A stretch of 64,000 nt of DNA. Source: Cylindrotheca closterium. Its lineage: Eukaryota; Bacillariophyta; Bacillariophyceae; Bacillariales; Bacillariaceae. The stretch is from positions 562,504 to 626,503 of the forward strand of contig CAKOGP040002091.1 in NCBI GenBank assembly GCA_933822405.4, given 5' to 3'. A model generated the notes under the pieces. That model searched no databases, had not been told where the DNA came from, and worked only from the letters and a program-made list of their open reading frames with translations. Positions 50,933 through 60,673 of the stretch are shown piece by piece. Positions within the stretch are counted from its first letter, which is position 1, and each line of letters begins with the position of its first letter. The position numbers were made by a program, and so were the translations under genes.

Positions 50933-53336
50933 CTAGCTTTGGCCTTCTTTTGCCCATCGTTGGGCAGCTTGGAAGGCGGTCGCAACTGGAACATTTCCAC
51001 GCAGCTTCGAAAGCCCACCTTCAAAACAGTTGAATTGACTCATCGAAATTGCACTCTTTCGAAGCTTCGCTCTATCGATTTTGGCGTTTGCATTCTCTGC
51101 CGCGACAAAGCTTTCCAAGGATACGACAGAATGAAGAAAGGTGCCCATGATTTGTTTGTTTTCGTAGATTCTGTTGCGCTGGACCAAATGCATTCCAAGG
51201 AATTCCGATTGTGACAAAATCGATTCCCAAATCTTGACTACGAGTTGGTACAATCGCACTTCTGTGTTTCGATCAATGTCCACATCTTCTGCGTTTTGGA
51301 CCAACGCCGAGACTAGTGCTCCAAGAGATCGATCGCTAAGGTGCCTCTTTCTGGAATTTCGGGGTTCACCATCATCATCCAGAACATCCTCAACAGCATT
51401 CTTCCACGCCCACAAGGCGACGTCGCTTCTACCAGCCTTGCCTGCTGCACGAATGACCGAATTCCACGTTTGCTCGTTCGGTTCCAGCTCGTCGGATGAA
51501 TTGATTTGGTCTAGAACATCAACGGCTTTATCAACATCACCTCCTTTGGCACACGCTTTCAGTATTGCATTGTAGCAGGCTAGATCAGGTTCAACGCCGG
51601 CAGATTTCATTTCTTGGAATATAAGAGAGACTCGAAACAAATCATTTGGATCCGCCTTCTTATGACTGTTGTTCTGCTGATCAAACTTTGCCTTTGGTGC
51701 TTGAGCAACACTTGCCATGAGCTCTGCATACACTTCAACTGCAGTTGTCGCATCCTGGTCTACTTCGTCTCCTCCCAGAATCTGATTTTCATACTCGGCC
51801 AATTTCGAAGCACTTGTCATCAATGACGTGTACATTACTTCACTCGGCGCAATTCGGTTCTTTTTCATGTATCTGAGCACATTCAAACTATCAGACGTTC
51901 TCCCGTTTCGAAGTAGACAGTCCACCAGACTACCGCATGTAATCGTGTTTGGATACACACCGTATTTTGGCATGGAGTAAAATAGCTTGACGGCTGTATC
52001 GATGCTCCCTGATTTTCCACAAGCATGAATCGCCGCAGTCCAAGCACCCACTTCTGCTGGCAATTTGTAGTCGTCTCGTATTTGCGCAGGTTGTCTCGCT
52101 TGCTCCCGTGATTTCTGATCCAGCAATAGACGTAGACCTTTCAATGCAAGATCGCTTCGTTCGCATCTACCGCAAGCATCAATCAATGCCGAGTATGTCA
52201 TTCCATTGGGTCGTATTCTCCTGGATTTCATTTCTTTCAGTAAGGAAAATGCTAGAGTCGGATCCTTCGCACCACTTGCGGCTTGTGCTTTTCGTGCTAC
52301 GGTCGCAATCAGTGTCGTGAACGTCCGAGCGTCAGGCCGAAGATTGGCATTGTCCAACTGATCCTTGACCCGCAGCGCAATGTCCAACTCTCCAGCGTTG
52401 TGACATGCATCCAACAGCGTATTGTATGTCACAATGTTTGGTTCAGTCTTTGGAACATCCTTACCACCTCCCTCTATCATTTGCTGAAGTAGATCTTGGG
52501 CCAGGTGGATTTCTCCTAGTTTAGCATATGCATTCATCAAAATATTTGCAGACTTCACATCGGGAATGATTCTCTGGAACAAACTGGTTAGATCGTGAAC
52601 ATTGTGCCGCAATGTATCGTTATGAACCAAATCTTACCGAAGAGCTAGAAGCGGATGATTTTGAAGTAAAGAAATTAGGCTCCTGCTTCATCATATTCCA
52701 AAGCCGAATGGCAACCATTGGTTTGCCAGCATACATTGCTCGACTCATAAGAGTTGAGAAAGTCACCAGTGTAGGAGCAGGTACCGCTTGCATTTTCTTG
52801 GGCGGGTTGCTCTCAGTTATCCCTGCCACCTTTCGCATCTTGAAATATAGTCGCAAGGCGCGGAGCAGGTCATCGGCATCACCAAAGGATGCCAAAGCAG
52901 CATTGCAATCCCGTATCCCTGGAAATTGCAAAGGATATCGGTCAAGAACAGTCCCTGCTTTTGCATTCAATTTCAATGATTCTTGGAGGGCATCCAAAGC
53001 ATCTCGAATATTAGACTCCACCAAGACCGCCTTATCCCATCGTCCCGAGCTAAAGACTTCTTCTTTTCGCTCCTGTTGATTCTTCCTTTTCGTTCTAATG
53101 ATGCGCTTCTTCCTCGGTCGTTCCCGCCATTCAGTTGAACCAACTCCTTTTGGTGGTTCTGCTAGCACGTTGCGACTAGTATCTTGGCGGATGCTGGGCT
53201 TTCGATTCGGAGACCAAGCATAATTTTGAAATGCGTTGCAGCTCCCAATTCGAATTTCCGAAATGACCAAGAAGCAAAGAAGAATGCCCAAGTCTCGAAG
53301 GACGTTCCCTCGCGACGCTATTCTTGTCTGTAGCAT
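50933..53336 (-). CDS. Plastid-targeted pentatricopeptide repeat (PPR) protein
   Basis: Exons 53336-52638 and 52573-50933 (64-nt intron, GTAAGA donor, TTCCAG acceptor, phase 0) give 779 residues. Without splicing, the frame would stop just after the donor. The leader ends SCNAFQNYA, an ASAF-like plastid motif. A basic, Arg/Lys-rich region follows (RPRKKRIIRTKRK). PPR motifs include TLVTFSTLMSRAMYAG, NIVTYNTLLDACHNAGELD, NGMTYSALIDACGRCE, GAWTAAIHACGKSGSID, DLACYNAILKACAKGGDVD and EQTWNSVIRAAGKAGRSD. These bind single-stranded RNA. I infer a role in plastid RNA processing or translation. No DYW or SMR domain is present. Confidence 0.88.
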
Positions 53337-53651
53337 TTGATAATGTACTATTAGATTGAGATGGGCTATATTGATGGCATTTGCTTTCTCTGAATGGTGT
53401 CTTGTGATAGAAATAACGAGAATTCCGTTGTTTTATTGGATGATGGTTCTCTTCTCTCTTCACATCAATGGCTGAAACTTCCACTAATGACGCAAGCCGG
53501 CATTTTACTTTCCGTGCAGTTCAGTCGGATTGTTCGACAAAAAAGACTAGACCGACTCAATGATGAACCCACGAAAGAAATGACAATGCAATGATCGTCT
53601 GATGCCCACCACCCACCATATTGCTACAGTACACGATACTTGAGTTTCACC

Positions 53652-54600
53652 ATGGCCGACGAGTCCCAATCAAAAGACGAAGACAACACTTCCAATTTCC
53701 AGAAAGTCCAACAGACTCAAGCTCAGTTGGAAGCCATCGAAAAGGAAATCCGAGAGAACCAACCGTTGACCTCGGAATTGAAACCAATCGCAACTTTGAA
53801 AGCAGTCTACAATGGCGACGACAATGCCAAGTTCTTTGTGAGCGGTGTGGATTACTTATCGACTCTCTATCAGAGTACTCGCATGACACGGGGAGATGGA
53901 TCATGTTATTATCGAAGCTTTTTGTACAGTCTGAGCGAACATTTGATGAAGAATGAGGCCGAACTGACTCGTATTACGAAGTATGGTGAGATAGTTTCAT
54001 TGTTTGCTGAATGAATGGTGTTTCTTTCTATTGTACCCACAATCGGCATTGTCTCACAAGATGTCATACATCCTTTGTTATTGGTAACTACCCATCATTT
54101 CATTCATTCATCTGCTAGTCAAGGAATCCAATTCGGCCGTGATCAATGTGGGTGGCTACGACGAAATGGCCATTGACATTTTCTACGAAGCCATTGTCGA
54201 ATTCTTTGAGGAACTGCCCAAGATGACACCAGAGAAATTGCACGAAGAGTTGACTCAAGAGAATGCCACTAGCGATTACTGTACCTGGTATTTGCGGGTG
54301 TTGACGGCAACCTTTTTGAAATCGGATCCCTCCCGGTTTTTGCCCTATTTGGAAGATGGGTACATGGACATTGCGACATACTGTCAAACACAGATTGAAC
54401 CCATGGGCAAGGAATGTACAATGGTATCCGTTTTGGCTTTGGCGGAAGCCTTTCAAGTGCGAGTGCAGATTGAGTACCTGGATGGCCGTCCATTCGAGGA
54501 CAAACTTACCCGACACGAGTTTGGACCAGAAGAGAGTCTGACCAAGCTGTCGCTCTTGTACCGGCCGGGTCATTATGATGTCTTGTACGCTACAGCCTAA
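53652..54600 (+). CDS. Otubain-type deubiquitinase (OTU family)
   Basis: Exons 53652-53985 and 54119-54600 (133-nt intron, GTGAGA donor, CTAG acceptor, phase 1) give 271 residues. The catalytic loop GDGSCYYRSF carries Asp82 and the nucleophile Cys85. The C-terminal motif YRPGHYDVLY carries His263 and Asp265. The spacing and total length match OTUB1/OTUB2 (about 235-290 residues). Conserved otubain text also includes TSDYCTWYLRVLTA. It cleaves ubiquitin chains, with Lys48 linkage the usual preference for OTUB1. Cytosolic; the splice joins TKY/VKES smoothly. Confidence 0.92.
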
Positions 54601-54775
54601 ATATTCCCCCCCCTTCCAAATACATCATCAAAGGACGTATCTTTAAGTGACACGATGTACCGCCACATACCTCACACGAGACTGGAGTCGCGTTTGCACA
54701 CTTCGTGGGCAATTTGAACACAAATTCACAATTTAATTTTAAAAAGCACATTCCCTCTGATTTGATTTCTTTACA

Positions 54776-55318
54776 ATGGTCTGGTGGGGATGGGTCTTGC
54801 TATGGATCGTTCTGTCAAACCTTATTCTTTATTGCTTCCCTCAATTATTGGCAGACATCGTGCAATTTTACACTGAATTGTTCAAGTGCTTTTTTGGATC
54901 GACACAACAACAACAACAGGACCCAGCAGCACCTGGCTCATCCAACACGGTGGCACTCGAAGAAGCTGATGCCCTTCTAGCGGAAGAAGGCAATGTCTTC
55001 GCGCAACCCCTACCTTCGGCACCCAACTTGGAACAAAGAAGCCAGGAATCAGCACCTGACGAACCCAACGCGGTGCTAATCGAAATAGCGGATGTAGCCC
55101 TTGTGGAAGACGAAGATGTCATGGCACACCAACTACCTTCGGCACCTAACTCGGCACATCACCAGGAATCAGCACCTGACGAACCCAATGCGGTGCCAAT
55201 CGAAAAAGCGGCTGTAGTCCTTGTGGAAGACGACGACGTCATGGCGCACCAACTACCTTCGACACCCTACTACCCTGAATTTATATCAAAATCTGTCACT
55301 CCCTCTCTCAATGGTTGA
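54776..55318 (+). CDS. Membrane-anchored acidic repeat protein, hypothetical
   Basis: An ATG-started frame of 180 residues. An N-terminal hydrophobic helix (about 4-24) is followed by a Gln run (TQQQQQD). Three repeat units start at 54917, 55043 and 55163 (periods 126 and 120 bp). Each has APDEPNAV, LVED(E/D)DVMAHQLPSAP-like text with acidic residues and a final LPSAP or LPSTP. The stop at 55316-55318 is followed by three more degenerate units. No domain is recognised. The repeated acidic motif with a membrane anchor suggests a surface or endomembrane protein, but this is only inference. Confidence 0.55.
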   Translation: MVWWGWVLLWIVLSNLILYCFPQLLADIVQFYTELFKCFFGSTQQQQQDPAAPGSSNTVALEEADALLAEEGNVFAQPLPSAPNLEQRSQESAPDEPNAVLIEIADVALVEDEDVMAHQLPSAPNSAHHQESAPDEPNAVPIEKAAVVLVEDDDVMAHQLPSTPYYPEFISKSVTPSLNG

Positions 55319-55730
55319 CTGATGTTTGCAACGTCGCAGATCGGGAATCGACACAACACGAGGAACCACCAGCACATGATCCATCCAACACAGTGGCAAT
55401 GGAACCAGTCGAAGCTCGAGGTTGAAATTTTCGTTCAGGTGTTGGCTTCTCTAAGCAACCGCGACAATCTGGAATTGATACAACACCAGGAACCACCAGC
55501 ACCTGACCCAACGTGTATGGAACAAAACTCTGCCGTTCTTGTGGAAGGAGGCACTGTCCTAGCGCACCCACTACCGCCGGTATCCCACTAGACACTAAAC
55601 CAGAAAGCAACACCTGACCAACCCAACGAGGTACTAATCGAACAAGCTGATGTAGTTCTAGTGGAAGAGGGCGATGTCATGGCGCACCCGCTGCCGTCGG
55701 CACCCCCCGAAGTTCATGATGGATGATGTC
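55319..55730 (+). pseudogene. Degenerate continuation of the 40-residue repeat array
   Basis: Three further units related to the preceding gene start at about 55359, 55487 and 55601. Unit 4 is in a different frame and ends in TGA; units 5 and 6 are back in the first frame but are separated by a TAG at 55589. They still read EEPPAHDPSNTVAM, QEPPAPDP...LVEGGTVLAHPLP and PDQPNEVLIEQADVVLVEEGDVMAHPLPSAP. This looks like a decaying 3' half, unless unrecognised introns join the units. Confidence 0.55.
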
Positions 55731-55756
55731 TACCACGGAAATATAGATCAAACGCC

Positions 55757-57511
55757 TCATTCCTTCCCCAAATAGACTCGGCGAATGTCTTGCCCTTCCA
55801 AATGCGACGAAATGGAAGCCTTTGGCAGTATTTTGTCAATCGTTTTTTGCAATTCTTCCAGGTCATCAGGAGTTTCAAAGGCGGTGCGCATCGACACTAT
55901 CCGACGTGACTCCAGTGGTCTTTGGGGCGGTTCCGTCAAGACGCTAATGTTTTGATTTTGAATGTCCCACGCGGAAAAGACACTTTCAATGGTTTTGCGA
56001 GAATTCGCATAGATCCACAATGGAGGTGCGGAAGAAGAAGAAGAAGCCTGTGCTTGTTCTCGTTGCGATTCAGGGACTGCGGACGGCGACACCAACTCAA
56101 TGTCAATCGAACCCTTTTCGGGCCGAAATCCAAATGTATGTTGCAAGGCCAATGCCAACAGTGGCTTGTTGATGATCCCAGTCTTGGGACGAATATTTGC
56201 CTGTAAACAAAAGGACAACCAAACTGCCATGCATGCTTTTGAAATCCCCTTGCCGCGACTAGCAGGTGTCAGAAACATGCCTAGCATAGTACTGGTATTG
56301 TCAGTAGCACTGTTTTGCATGAGAAGAAATCCCAATTTTGTGCGATCAGGGCTTGCTGCACTTGCTGTTTCATTGGAAGAAGAAGGATGATTCTCATGGA
56401 ACTCCAATTGGATACCATTCTTGCCTGGATTTCGGTGTGGCAAAACTCCAATGGTGATATTTAATGGCTGTTGCGATGCCGATCCAGACTGTGGCATCGA
56501 CACTTGACCCAAGACAAAGTAGGACTTTTTGCCGATGCCCACCCTTTCTAGTTTGTCCCAATGTTGAAAGGCATACTTGTTTTGAACCTCCGACAATTCA
56601 ATGGATCGTTCGGGATGACGGAGTTGCTCGACCTTGCGAATGTATTCCCAGTTGGATCGTTTGTGAAAGGCAGCTGTCAACATGTCGAACATGGCGTCGG
56701 TAGGAAGTTGTTGCGATTTGTAGGGTGATGATGATTCCTTTTGTACAAAATCTTCTAATACTTCAAAAGCCTCTTTTTCCATTTGCGATCGTACCATGGC
56801 ATAGATAGCCGTCTGATATGTGACTCGGGAAGGACGGCGCTGATGGTCTCCATCCTTATTGACATCAACTTCGTCATCAAAGTCCTGCAACACTTGTAAC
56901 GCTTGAGCACCCTTACGACACTGCGCCAAAATGGTCATGAGGGCATTGGTTGTCAAGGTTGTTCGTTGGTCCTTGGGTATTTGCCCATCGTGTATTTCCA
57001 AGGCTCGCTCCCAGTCCTTGGCACGGCCACAAGCCGCAATGGCTGCATTGTAGCTAGGCGACGTGACGTCCTTGTCATCCAAGAGATCCAAGGCTTTTTG
57101 ATAGTGAGCTTGGCTAGATCCCAAAACGAAAATGGTCATAGTCCGAGCTGGTTCAGATGGATATTGCTGAAAGACTTTCAAGGCCAAATCATGTTCTTGA
57201 CAGTTGCCACAAACTTTCAGCGCTTCGACAACGACAATGGGATGATGACCATTCGATTCCAAAATGTGTAGCGCATGTTCAACGTTTTTTGGTTTCGATT
57301 TGATTCTTCGAATGACAAGTTTGGGGTTTATTTCATCATTATTCGTATTGGACGATAATGACGATGAGGGAGATATTGTTGGCAAAACGTTGGAAGAAAA
57401 CGAGTGGCAAAGGGTTGGTATAAGCGTGAAGAAAAGAAGGATGATAAATGCGTTTCTTCTCACCCCTTTGCAGTCATTCGGGATGAGTTTTCCATGCTGC
57501 CTTCTTAGCAT
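55757..57511 (-). CDS. PPR-like repeats fused to a GNAT-like acetyltransferase domain, plastid type
   Basis: A single exon of 584 residues from ATG 57511. A hydrophobic leader ends LCHSFSSNV, a plausible plastid presequence. Residues about 75-300 hold helical PPR-like repeats (EALKVCGNCQEHDLALKVF, SYNAAIAACGRAKDWERALEI, TYQTAIYAMVRSQMEKEAFEV). From about 320 a mixed alpha/beta region follows. LGMFLTPASRGKGISKACM at 410-428 matches the acetyl-CoA-binding motif A of GNAT enzymes (RGxGI). LLALALQHTFGFRPEKG resembles motif B, with the LxxxGF turn. I infer an RNA-guided or RNA-associated acyltransferase, or a GNAT with a helical scaffold. The PPR match is moderate; GNAT is supported by two motifs in order. 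Confidence 0.68.
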   Translation of the reverse strand: MLRRQHGKLIPNDCKGVRRNAFIILLFFTLIPTLCHSFSSNVLPTISPSSSLSSNTNNDEINPKLVIRRIKSKPKNVEHALHILESNGHHPIVVVEALKVCGNCQEHDLALKVFQQYPSEPARTMTIFVLGSSQAHYQKALDLLDDKDVTSPSYNAAIAACGRAKDWERALEIHDGQIPKDQRTTLTTNALMTILAQCRKGAQALQVLQDFDDEVDVNKDGDHQRRPSRVTYQTAIYAMVRSQMEKEAFEVLEDFVQKESSSPYKSQQLPTDAMFDMLTAAFHKRSNWEYIRKVEQLRHPERSIELSEVQNKYAFQHWDKLERVGIGKKSYFVLGQVSMPQSGSASQQPLNITIGVLPHRNPGKNGIQLEFHENHPSSSNETASAASPDRTKLGFLLMQNSATDNTSTMLGMFLTPASRGKGISKACMAVWLSFCLQANIRPKTGIINKPLLALALQHTFGFRPEKGSIDIELVSPSAVPESQREQAQASSSSSAPPLWIYANSRKTIESVFSAWDIQNQNISVLTEPPQRPLESRRIVSMRTAFETPDDLEELQKTIDKILPKASISSHLEGQDIRRVYLGKE

Positions 57512-57820
57512 GACGTTTCAACCACAAGGAGTTTGCTGCAGGGATGGACGGGGATGTGATTCTATGTTCGTCTTGGATTTTGAACGATGAATTTTGGTTT
57601 TTGTCCGTCCATCGACCGTAGTTGAGATCCGTCTGTCGACCGTTGTGACATCCCAAGACTCAAATTGACTCGTGGAATAAATGCCCCCAATATCAAGAAC
57701 ACAACATCTCAACTGAAACATCCAACACAACGTCGTTCGTCGCCTCCAGGTTGCATTATCCCTACACCTTTTCATCAAAGCCGCCACCACATTTACGACA
57801 GTAAAACCTTAAGATTAATC
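57512..57820. promoter_or_regulatory. Divergent intergenic/promoter region
   Basis: 309 bp between start codons at 57511 (minus) and 57821 (plus). Contains CCATCGACCGTAG and CTGTCGACCGTTG words about 25 bp apart near 57610-57642, a possible shared element. Confidence 0.4.
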
Positions 57821-58504
57821 ATGAACCGCAATTTTCTCCGAATTTTACTTACATTGGCGGCAGTCTCCGTTCCTGCGTTGTTCTTGGGTGTCAACGCCAC
57901 CGAAGGATCCTGGTTTGACGGAATGGAATTTGAAGAGTATCATCCTCCAGACCAACAGGATGGAAGTGAACCCAAATTCTCGCAACAAATTGTCTGGAGA
58001 ATTCCTTGTGGTCTCATTCGAGAGTGGACCGATCCATCCGTAGCATCCAGTGTTCTGCCGTTGTCAACAGCAATTGACATTAATCAATCCACTTCGACTA
58101 TTCACGACAGCTTTCTTCAGCTGAATTTTGACAAAGACGAATCGTCCAAGCTAACGGTACAAGATGCGACGAATGGAACCCATTACATTCCATCAGGATC
58201 GCTGTGGTTGCGCATGGGAAGTACCAAAGCCACCGTCATGGCACCCCAGCTGGAAGTAGTCGTCACGACGACGCATAGTGACAAAAACAAGAATGAATAT
58301 GATGGCGACGACGACAGTATACAATTGAGACTGGGAATGGATTTTATGTCCATGTATCAAGGGCGGCTGGATGCAGAGGGAGCAGGTGGCCTTTTTCTTG
58401 TCTTGAAGAATCATGGGGACGACGACGGAGCAAATATAGGGGACGATGAGGTGTTAGTTCCGATTTGGCAACCTCGATCTCCAATCAATCACGAAGAATT
58501 GTAG
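57821..58504 (+). CDS. Secreted protein of unknown function
   Basis: A single exon of 227 residues; the ATG at 57821 (MNRNFLRILL) starts a clear signal peptide of about 26 residues ending VNATEGS. No domain is recognised. The mature part is acidic and beta-rich, with a GSLWLRMGS and a VVVTTTH strand followed by a low-complexity Asp stretch (YDGDDDS), and GMDFMSMYQGRL. There is no TM helix or ER-retention tail visible (it ends NHEEL). Expected to be secreted or in the endomembrane lumen. Confidence 0.65.
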   Translation: MNRNFLRILLTLAAVSVPALFLGVNATEGSWFDGMEFEEYHPPDQQDGSEPKFSQQIVWRIPCGLIREWTDPSVASSVLPLSTAIDINQSTSTIHDSFLQLNFDKDESSKLTVQDATNGTHYIPSGSLWLRMGSTKATVMAPQLEVVVTTTHSDKNKNEYDGDDDSIQLRLGMDFMSMYQGRLDAEGAGGLFLVLKNHGDDDGANIGDDEVLVPIWQPRSPINHEEL

Positions 58505-58932
58505 TCTACTCGTTTCATTTCGCATCTGGTCTAAAGGACAGAAACATACGAAGGCATAGTACACTTTGGTATGACTCAGAAATGATAATATTGCATCGCC
58601 AACACAGATTACCTTCAATGAGCCGATCGATCCTCCATGATTTGCTCAGGAAATCAAGATCCAATCACTCCCCGAGCAATCTAAAAATTCGAAGGTTAGT
58701 GACAAAGGGGGCTTAGAGCATCACATGAGCAAGGCTTTTAGGCCAAAACAGAGTTGGGAAACAGTGAAGTGCCGATTCATTTGATGAGAAGAACAAAAAA
58801 TAGATCTACTGACTACTTTCGGAAGCGAAGCTTTGAATAAACATCGTCATAGTCATTTTTTTCTAGCTTAGATGATGATGATGATGATGTATTGCACTAC
58901 TCAGTTGTTGCCAATATCATAACGGAACGTAC
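58505..58932. other. Intergenic stretch with (GAT)n microsatellite
   Basis: 428 bp between convergent genes. A GAT repeat of about six units lies at 58871-58889. No gene seen. Confidence 0.5.
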
Positions 58933-59256
58933 TCATGCACGATTTACCGAGAGACGTTCAATCTTCCCTTCCTTGCTGATTTCATAGGATTCTACCAACG
59001 ATACGTTGATTGGTCCAAACTTCTTTTTGCCATTTCTCAAAACTTGATGGCTATGACTCCCAGGTTTGGGCAACTCAAAGATGGGAGGGTCCTTGTGCAA
59101 GACGGGGAAGCCTTCGATCCAATCGGCTTTGGTCTTGAAGTTCTTTTTCGGAGACACAAATTCAAAGTTGTCATCTAGAAACAATGCAGCAGCGTTGTAA
59201 TCTTTCTGCCCATCCAACAGAAGAAGAAACTTAGTGACGATAGCAAGAGGATTCAT
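58933..59256 (-). CDS. Small NTF2/SnoaL-like protein
   Basis: An ATG-started frame of 107 residues. The first helix (VTKFLLLLDGQKDYNAAALFLDDNFEF) and the strand pattern with KADWIEGFPVLHK fit the NTF2-like cone fold, seen in SnoaL-type and other small proteins. The length (about 110) is typical for a stand-alone domain. No catalytic residues can be assigned. No signal peptide. Function unknown. Confidence 0.65.
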   Translation of the reverse strand: MNPLAIVTKFLLLLDGQKDYNAAALFLDDNFEFVSPKKNFKTKADWIEGFPVLHKDPPIFELPKPGSHSHQVLRNGKKKFGPINVSLVESYEISKEGKIERLSVNRA

Positions 59257-60007
59257 TTTATTTTGTTTATGTGTTGTGTGATTTGAGGATATTATTGTGA
59301 GAGATTTTAGTTTTAATTCGTGATGTTTGGATTGAGCCTCTAAACGCCAAACCCCGATTTATATATTGAGCGCCGGAACTGCACAGAAACGCTATGGGAA
59401 TACAACACGGAAGCTTTTCTCACATCCTCCTAGTTTAGATGTCAGATTGAAGCCTTTCATGTACGAGAATTATTTTCGTGATCATGGTGTCATGGTCAGT
59501 ATGCTTTCTGCTTACTACTGTAGTAGTAGTCTTTTTTATTTTTCAAAAATTAGGAGGTAGGACTAATACCTAGGCAGGTACACATGTACACTGTACTGAA
59601 CACTCGATGGTGATGAGGACGAACGTGGCTATCTCGTTTACTAATTGCAGCTTATCCTCACGCCATGGTTGAGGAGCACTGTTTATTCTAGCAATCGACT
59701 GCTTGTTGGAACTATAATGAGTTATTCCTGCCTGAGGTTCAGACAGAGTGTTGGTAAGCAGATTCCGCAATGAAAGCAAGAAGAAAAGTGTTCAATTTTC
59801 AATGGTTTCGGAAAGTCGATAAATACCCTGTTTCCTCCTTATGTATAATTACTTAACATATCCACGACAGAGATCAAATCACACACTACCGATACAATTT
59901 TCACTTTTGAACCTCATAAAGTATTTTAGAATACCATACAACGATCGTAAAGCAACAACACAACGCTGTCAATCAAAGGACATACCGAAAGCCCAAAGTC
60001 AGCAAAG
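59257..60007. other. Intergenic stretch with GTAC words
   Basis: 751 bp between divergent genes. GTAC-rich text (ggtacacatgtacactgtac) lies at about 59577-59596. No gene seen. Confidence 0.45.
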
Positions 60008-60673
60008 ATGAGTATAGACAAACCAAAGGCCGAGCTAACTAAAAAAAGAAGAGTTCGATTCCATACAAGAGTGAAGGAGCGTAGCTTCTACGATTATGTT
60101 GAAGATGAACAAGACCACAGAAATCTTTGGTGCACATCCGCAGACTATAGCGAAGCTCGCAAATTTGAAGACGCACTACGGGAATGTGTATCTGCCAACA
60201 AAGAGCTCTACCGCAAGAATACTGAAAACTTGAATGCTCAGGGAGTCTTGACACACGATCAAGCTGCAAAAAAATACGCTTTGATCGATGCATCGATCGG
60301 CGCTGTCATTGACGAACAAGATAAACAAGAAAGTGCATTCTATGATGACAATAGCATAACCGGCGAAATGTTTTGCCAAAATGATGAGAGAATTGCTGAA
60401 GTATACCTCTGCCACTCATATGAAGCTCTGCAGCAAGCGCAAAGCAGAGCCAATCGGCATGCAAAACACGTGCAACAGATCGCAAGTGAGCCTTCAAACG
60501 AATCTGGCACACTTTCTCCTTCTCGCTTTGTGGAGAAGAGTAACTTTTCTCGTCTATGTCAAAGGTCGAAAAAGTCGATTATGATTGGACGAGGAAGAAG
60601 AAAACTTCCAGCAGGACCCTCTAAATTTGTGATAGAGAAGAGATCTACGCAGGAAGTCATATGCAGCATCTAA
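60008..60673 (+). CDS. Diatom-type WY/DY family protein, paralog 1
   Basis: A single exon of 221 residues from ATG 60008. Basic start (TKKRRVRFHTRVKERSF), then acidic text, then NLWCTSADYSEARKFEDAL. It is clearly related to the proteins at 61664 and 62951: all share a basic (R/K)VRFxxxVK-type strand, WYxxxDYxEAxK, LRxC(V/I)SxNxxLYxxxxENLNAQG, a helix ending EQxxQ(E/G), and AARHEKHV-like text. Here the conserved Trp-Tyr is Trp-Cys. The C-terminal tail is Ser/basic rich. I know such proteins as a diatom-restricted family of unknown function. No targeting signal; cytosol or nucleus likely. Confidence 0.72.
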   Translation: MSIDKPKAELTKKRRVRFHTRVKERSFYDYVEDEQDHRNLWCTSADYSEARKFEDALRECVSANKELYRKNTENLNAQGVLTHDQAAKKYALIDASIGAVIDEQDKQESAFYDDNSITGEMFCQNDERIAEVYLCHSYEALQQAQSRANRHAKHVQQIASEPSNESGTLSPSRFVEKSNFSRLCQRSKKSIMIGRGRRKLPAGPSKFVIEKRSTQEVICSI

